64,000 nucleotides of DNA from Acephala macrosclerotiorum. Taxonomy: Eukaryota; Ascomycota; Leotiomycetes; Helotiales; Mollisiaceae. The stretch spans positions 248,001 through 312,000 of the forward strand of contig MU119238.1 of assembly GCA_014904845.1 (NCBI GenBank). The letters run 5' to 3'. This document shows, in pieces, positions 58,004-64,000 of the stretch. A model generated the notes under the pieces. The model was not told where the DNA came from and searched no databases. It saw only the letters and a program-made list of their open reading frames with translations. Position 1 is the first letter of the stretch, and every line of letters begins with the position of its first letter. Both the position numbers and the translations under genes were made by a program.

Positions 58004-59946
58004 TTTTGATTGGTTGATGACGAAGAAATTGGTGTTTAAATATATACATGCGATGGAAATGCGGTGAGAAAATTCGTGTGAAGGGTTTGCTGCCGTAACC
58101 CGAGGTGGTGGGGCCGGGGTTCTTCCAGCCACGTGCGGGTGACCTGGCCTTGTAGTGTAGATATATGGACTTGAGGTGAGAAGGAACAATGTGAGAAATT
58201 CATGGGTGTGTGGTAGGAGCAGCAAAATGAGAGTTGAGATCGAGGACAAATGTCAGCAAAAGCGTTGGAAACTTACCCCGCCATGGTATGTTGATATAGA
58301 CGCTGGGTAAAATTGGTTGCAAGTTTTTCAGTCTTATGATCTAAGTCTTCACGCACTTTGAAATTTTAATACGCTTGTGAAGGGGGAAATGCAACAGAGG
58401 ACCCCTGCGACTGTGGTTGAGCGAGGTCATTCACGCATCTGTCACCACCGCAGAGGCACCAGAGGGTTAAATTTTCATCGGGGTCGGAGGAGGATCAATT
58501 CAACCCCACCACTTCCAAATATTTGACTGCCACACATTTAAAAGGCCTTTAATGGTAATACTTCATTTGGAAGAGTGCATGAACAACGTAAAATACTAAC
58601 GTTCACATCAATAATCAACTTAGCATCCACGTGGTGGACGAATAGCTTGGTACTCGTTGAAAGAAGCCCGACATTTTGGCAAGCTTCAACTGACTGGGCA
58701 TGATATTTGAAATGACTCCGTGACACATCAATGTCAAGTTTGTCAGAAAGAAATTGGATGCCGAGTATTTGCCTTCTCCCACGAACTGAGTCAATCACTA
58801 AGAAGGTGGAACGAAAAAATGAGCATTTTGGTAGTAAGTTTGACATGCATTACTCGACTGACCTCGTCAAACAATGTGCTCCCGATTTCAAATATGCAGA
58901 AGGGCAGCGACGACTAAGATGGAAGCTGATACGGATATTTCACAGTACAGAAATTCCGAACGCCCTAAGTCCAAAATCGATCTCCTCTCCCACAAACGCA
59001 GCTCCAAGGGCTCCAATCTTCCAGTGTGTCGTCCTCACCTTCATCGCTGCCACCATGAGACCAGTGTTAATCTCAATTGCCAAGAAAAGAGATGATAGCT
59101 GCACTGCTTGTCGTCTCTAACAATAGGGACAATTTGGTGCCTCGGAGAGGCGACCCCGCTGCCACGAAGGAAGCTTGGTCGCCCAAGTTTCCCGATAAGT
59201 TCGTTTCCAATCGTAGAATGGAGCTCGACTTGCTAATATTCGCGAGAAGTGAACTGTCGTCAAAGCATGAACAAGATGTCGGCGTGATACTTGAACATCT
59301 AGGGAGGACATGCGTCTCCACATACGTCGAGATTGTCCCGGTTCCTCCAAATGTTGCAATTTCTCCACACAGGTCACAAGTTGTCTCGAGAATAGCAGAA
59401 GCTTGGGATGGTAGATTCGATGATAAAGTATAAGGACCTGGGGATGTCGTTCAGTGTTGAAGTGTCGAGGCTGCTGTGGCCGAGCATCGAGGGATCAACA
59501 AAAACGGAAAGATAGAATTTTGAACAGCGTCAGATATCACACCTCGCATTCGTATGATTGAGTCCTCCTAGTAATAATTGGGCTTGGTCAGGCGTCTGTT
59601 ATGAGCGAGAGGTAAAATCTCTTGTTACGGATCTTTTCGTAGTCTTTGACTTCTGGGTTTGCTCCTGTGTCAACTAACTCCAGCTTAAGCAAACCAATCC
59701 ATCTAGCCCACTCTCTGTCGGGGTTCATGGGCTTCGAGCTAAGTAGGCAGACTTAGTATGACTTGTGTTGCTCATTCCATGATTCCCAAGTGTCTCAGAT
59801 CGCATAGTAACACAATGGACAAACGGACTTCTTCTCGAATGGCTTCATCGGTGAGCCACTTTAACTCAAAGAAATATTGACGATACATGTAAGAGTTGGG
59901 TGTGCGAAGAATAGACTCATTGCGGGTCGGGCAGTTTTGCATTGAC
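58004..59946. other. Gene-poor region
   Basis: Nothing recognisable. A 118-codon frame at 59077-59433 (plus) is the most protein-like here but has no motif and overlaps an antisense frame of similar length. Confidence 0.4.
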
Positions 59947-60514
59947 TTCGGTCATACGCTTACCTTTAGCCCAACTTTTGCACCTTCACCCATCAACGCC
60001 GAGATCAAGCACAAATCCATTAGCATCTCAACCATAAAAATTCCAATCCTCTGACTCGTGCAGGTCGAGGATCTAAAGCCCCCCAAGGAACTTCCCCCCA
60101 CTAGAATATTGAACGCCCTTTATAGTTGTGGCTTAGTGACGACGTGAGCGCCATTTTGCGATTTATGGTCGAAGCTGGCTGAAGGTGGGGAGTACAGACG
60201 TGCAACGGAAATCTGTGAATGTTCCATAGGTTTGGGACACTTGTTTTGGCGCGATGCAGAACACGCTCAGCTTCGGTCATAGCCTGCCATATGGCCAGCT
60301 TTCAACCACGAGATTGAGCCCTTTTTTAATATCTCAGCAACAAAAATTCTGATCCTCTAATCCCCGCAAGTCGAGGATCTAAAAACTATATAGAAAAAAT
60401 TCCCGGCCTGGATATAGAACGCCCTTTACAGTTGTGGTGGGGGAAAGATGAGGGTGTTATTGTCGAATTTGGGGTTGAAGGTGCGGAGTATCTATCCAAC
60501 CAGACATGCAACAA
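59947..60514. repeat. Diverged tandem duplication of an approximately 300-bp unit
   Basis: Copy 1 (59947-60208) and copy 2 (60271-60514) share, in order, CTTCGGTCATA, ATCTCA.C.A.AAAAATTC, GATCCTCT/AATCCTCT, GTCGAGGATCTAAA, GAACGCCCTTTA.AGTTGTGG, GAAGGTG.GGAGTA and CAGAC.TGCAAC. The copies differ by many substitutions and small indels. No ORF spans both. The unit shows no terminal repeats, so it is not clearly a transposon. Confidence 0.75.
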
Positions 60515-63500
60515 AACTTTTAGATGTCCGAACCTTTTGGGACTTTGGAGTTAGCTAGAAGGTGATTTGGTGGGCGATAGCTGAGATCTCCTGCCAAAAT
60601 CATTCTCTTTAATTTATCGGTGTGAAGATGAGTATAGTGCGGACGCAGGTGAACCTGGCTTTGAGCTACTGTGAGATGATTTACAATAAAACATCGCCTT
60701 GCTCTTTGCGCTGTAGTTGAAATATGGAGAGAAGTAATGCTCGACTCATGACATGACTTGTGCTTGACAGAAAACAAAGCTCGCTTGGGCGTGGGAAAAG
60801 ATTTGACCCTAATTTCTGTAGCCAAGCTGGGGGCTCGTGGATTCCAAAGTGCAACGACACTATCTCTGGCAAGGCTTACAGGGTCAAGATGTAGGATAGG
60901 GCTAGAATAAGACGCAGGGCTTCGTGTAAGTCGTCGCTATCAGAAGAATGGGGCTACTCTGGAAATTTTTCGAGAACTGCGCAACGAAACACTTGCTTTC
61001 ATACACTTCCTGCCATCTAGGTAGCTAAGTATCCTTGAACAGTGACTCTGAACGAAAAGAAGAACAAGTTGAGTTGAATTTCGTCTTTCAACAGCAGGAA
61101 CTGTGAAACCAATCGGACACTTTCTCTGCTCTTTCATCTACCTCCATAGGGCAGAGTGATGCAAGTAGCTGCCATGGCTCGAAAATGTTCCATTTGCTCT
61201 TCTTCTATTAGTTCCCGGGAAGCGGAAACTTGCACGGGACGAAACAGACCAAATACAGGTGCAAAGGCTCGAGGCATAGGAAGGTATCAGTTGAGAGGGC
61301 AAAAGGAGTGGTATTGTGATGTCTAATCTACCCATCTAGCTAAGTGGGAATGTTCCCTTAATAAAGTAAATTCGTTAGTGCATCCAGTCCAGCTGAGATA
61401 ACCCATATGAGCCGATGCTCGATCGAGCGTGAGACCTCATTCCCACATCGAACATTGTCTCAGTGCATTCCCCACCAATATCACCTGAACACGAGGTCTC
61501 AACTGACAGAAGGACTTGCCGGCAGGATCCCTATGCACAACGACAGCTTTGTGATGCAAGCGAGGAGCAAGGAAAAGCGGTCGCTCTCAAAGCGATGACA
61601 ATATTCTGGGCACTGGAAGTCCAGCGGAACCCGAGTCTTCGGATGTCTGACGATTAATGGAATGGCGAGCTTGCAAGCATCTGCATTCTCCGGTGATCTT
61701 CGACATTAGACCATTTTTCCACAAGAAGTTTATCCCGCGTCGTATCTCGAAATAAAAATAAAAAGTGGGGATAGGAGGTGATTCGGGGGTCGCTTATATG
61801 TTCTTTCACGAAGTCGTCGGCATCGTCTCGTATCGACTTGAGCCAATTTGCCATTTGGAGACTCGAAGATGCCGAGGAGCGATCCGGGGGTGAAGGGTAA
61901 GACTCCGAAGGAAAAGTTGATGTTCCCATATCTTCAGCTCACGAAAAGTCGTGAACTTGCAAACTAGCGAATATCGGAAAAAGAAGAGCGGTGCCAGCTC
62001 GGAAGCCTGGTTCCAACCTCAATATGAAGAGATGAAGAGATTTTCTAACGACCCAACACATGATCCATCCCCGATCAAAAAAGCAAGACACAAACAAGAA
62101 AGGAAGACTCGACGCCTTGATAACTCTGTCAACGACAGAAAAAACAAATCGCGAGTGATATTATTCCCTGTCAAGAGGGTGTGGTCTGAAAGTTCAGCCA
62201 TTCTCTAAACAGAACTTCTTCCGTACAAACTGTAGTCGAAGATAGGAAGAACTCTCCATGCTGATATTCGAAATACTTGGATTTCTAACTCAAACCCCTC
62301 ATCCGATCGATGCGGAATCCCGACTCCCCGCAACGAGGCCCAAACTTTGCATATCCTGCACAATTCAGGGGGGCTGCAGCGACCATAAGCTTAAAGGGAG
62401 ACCAAACATTCGACCAGTCAAGATATTTTGACGCTGGCCTCCTTGATCGCGAGTCGTGATGACGCCGTTGAAAAAAGTCTGCTACAGTAGCTCAACAAAG
62501 GTCTAGATGCACTTCGGCATAAAGTTAATGCACGATGGCTTAGACTATCGTGCTCAAATATGCGCAGTCATGCTGAGAGTTGCAAAACTTGGCGTTCGAG
62601 CCACAAAAGAGGTGGCTGAGATTTGAGACAGTGCGCGAAAAACAGGACAGCATCTCAACCTCATGATGCCCAAATTCGATATCAACATGTACTCATGCGA
62701 TGGCTTTACACCGACTGCTGTTGCGTTGAAGCTTGCGAGTGCAACTCATTCAGCAATATTGCGCCTCACTCATCCACCGAATGGAAGGAGGCTCAATATA
62801 AGGTGGCGGGCTGACATCTGCCAGATTTCTCAGCACTTGGCAGATGCATGCAAGGCAGAACATCGGACGAACATCTCAGCGAGGAGTGGCTCAACATGCC
62901 CGGTGCTGGGGTTCTCGGCAATTTGTCGACCGTTTTTGTGCAACTTTGTCACGATGCTTGGCAGCGTTGAAAGATGAATGATACGAGTACTACGTTACCT
63001 GGGTCTCACTCTGAGTCTTCAGAGTCTTGACGCCCGAGGCTGAAATTACCGTGCGGCGTACGGTCTTGACAACAGCTGTTCATGGGCAATGCTGGCTGGT
63101 GAGGCTCGTATCCGGCGGCTCCAAATCGCCTTTCTGGAAGACTATCGATTTTTGACAGAGCGGTTGTGATGGCATCGCACGAGTTTCTAACCTCCTTCTT
63201 TGCCTAGTTTGAGAAACCCAGACCGATGGCCATTCACCCTTGGCAACGAGCCTCATAGGACGTCGACGTCAAGATGTTCCAGATATTCGGTAGCCTTCTG
63301 GAGAAATCCCGCAGTTCCAGTTCGCGACGAAATTATATCTGGGTCGAAGATTCCCATTCCGTGAGTCTTGGAAGATCGCAATTAAACAAAGCCCGCAGCA
63401 GGAGGTGATGATTTGAGTTAAACCGTTGGATGTTTGCTAGCAGGTCGAGGCGGAAAGTCCGGATCGGATGTGCTCGTATCACGGCCAGCACTATGGAGCA

Positions 63501-64000
63501 AGGTGGCCCACATCAACGCACAGTCAAGGGAAGGCGCTTTTCGACAGCGCTTTCTAGTGAGGGGCAACTCACACTGGTTTTCCCGCGCCAATTCGCCGTG
63601 CTCGCTATCTCGACATCATGCCAAGCTTGTCGCCGGCTCTCGAGCTTGGTGTGAGGTTGGACACAGCGGGCATGAGCGGACATGCGCCGTTGACGATGAT
63701 CCAAAAGTCACACCCAACCACATGCTGCTTCCGCAGTCACACATCCACATTTTCCGTCTCGAAACACTCCGTCTTCCAGCTGCCTCTCGTAGTCAGGAAC
63801 ACCCGTTACGTGAGAGGCTCGAGCATCCAAGGTACGAAGCGTGCTGTGCCGAACCTTAGCAGGCGCTTTTTATGCCAGTTCAAGTAATCGTCGAGCTCGA
63901 ACGTTTGCTAGATGGCGACAATCAGATAGCGGGAGGGCACTCGGCGAGCACGATAGATGAAAATAGAAGCCCCGATGACGATGATGCGCAGAGGGGTCTT
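60515..64000. other. Gene-poor right edge
   Basis: No supported gene. A divergent pair of small ATG frames (61929-61654 minus, 91 aa; 61951-62208 plus, 85 aa, Lys/Arg-rich) is the only arrangement that could be genes, and neither has a motif. The last kilobase has long overlapping frames without features. Confidence 0.4.

Noticed and set aside
61654..62208. Divergent pair of small ATG frames
   Set aside because: Lengths of 85-91 codons are expected by chance in a region this large and neither shows a feature.

Overview
The window reads as nuclear DNA of a filamentous ascomycete (Pezizomycotina). Genes are split by many short introns (about 46-130 nt, GT...AG with CTAAC/CTGAC-like branch points), there is no operon structure, and the families present are typical of these fungi: a large multimodular NRPS, a BIM1/X325 copper protein, GPI-anchored secreted enzymes, an Ure2-type GST and a fungal C6-factor-like regulator. 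The overall flavour suggests Leotiomycetes (Helotiales), but that placement is inference from family resemblance only. I rebuilt exon structures by hand; every model given with an aa length closes in frame from ATG to stop.

Layout. 1.4-15.0 kb holds ordinary dispersed genes: a GARS-like ATP-grasp protein that has lost its signature motifs, a secreted copper protein of the BIM1 type, a riboflavin-kinase-like protein, an FAD monooxygenase, a GPI-anchored type-B carboxylesterase and a glutathione transferase. A 273-bp MITE lies at 12.8 kb. 15.7-16.9 kb is a broken gene of unknown family.

17.5-47.6 kb is a biosynthetic gene cluster. In order: an IPNS-like 2OG-Fe(II) oxygenase, an acyl-CoA/AMP ligase, an alcohol-acetyltransferase-like acyltransferase, a cytochrome P450, a BAHD-type acyltransferase, a second 2OG-Fe(II) oxygenase, a small YCII-domain protein, a 4,713-residue four-module NRPS (C*-A-T-C-A-T-C-A-T-C-A-T-Cterm-degenerate T), and an SDR broken by a nonsense codon and a frameshift. 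The likely logic is a four-residue peptide, possibly cyclised or released by the terminal C domain, then oxidised (P450, two dioxygenases) and acylated (CoA ligase plus two HxxxD acyltransferases). Two copies of one TA-flanked MITE lie inside the cluster. The NRPS and SDR promoters share a two-part motif.

48.6-52.7 kb carries a regulator-like protein with no visible zinc cluster and a secreted DNase1-family protein. From 52.7 kb to the end I find no convincing protein gene, only minisatellites, a scrambled tRNA-Gly remnant at about 57.9 kb and a diverged tandem duplication at about 60 kb.

The best candidates for new biology are in the NRPS and its cluster. A1 has Ser and A3 has Glu where Asp235 is expected. 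The last carrier domain lacks its phosphopantetheine serine. Asn/Gly-rich inserts of similar composition occur in both adenylating enzymes. The product cannot be named from the sequence alone.
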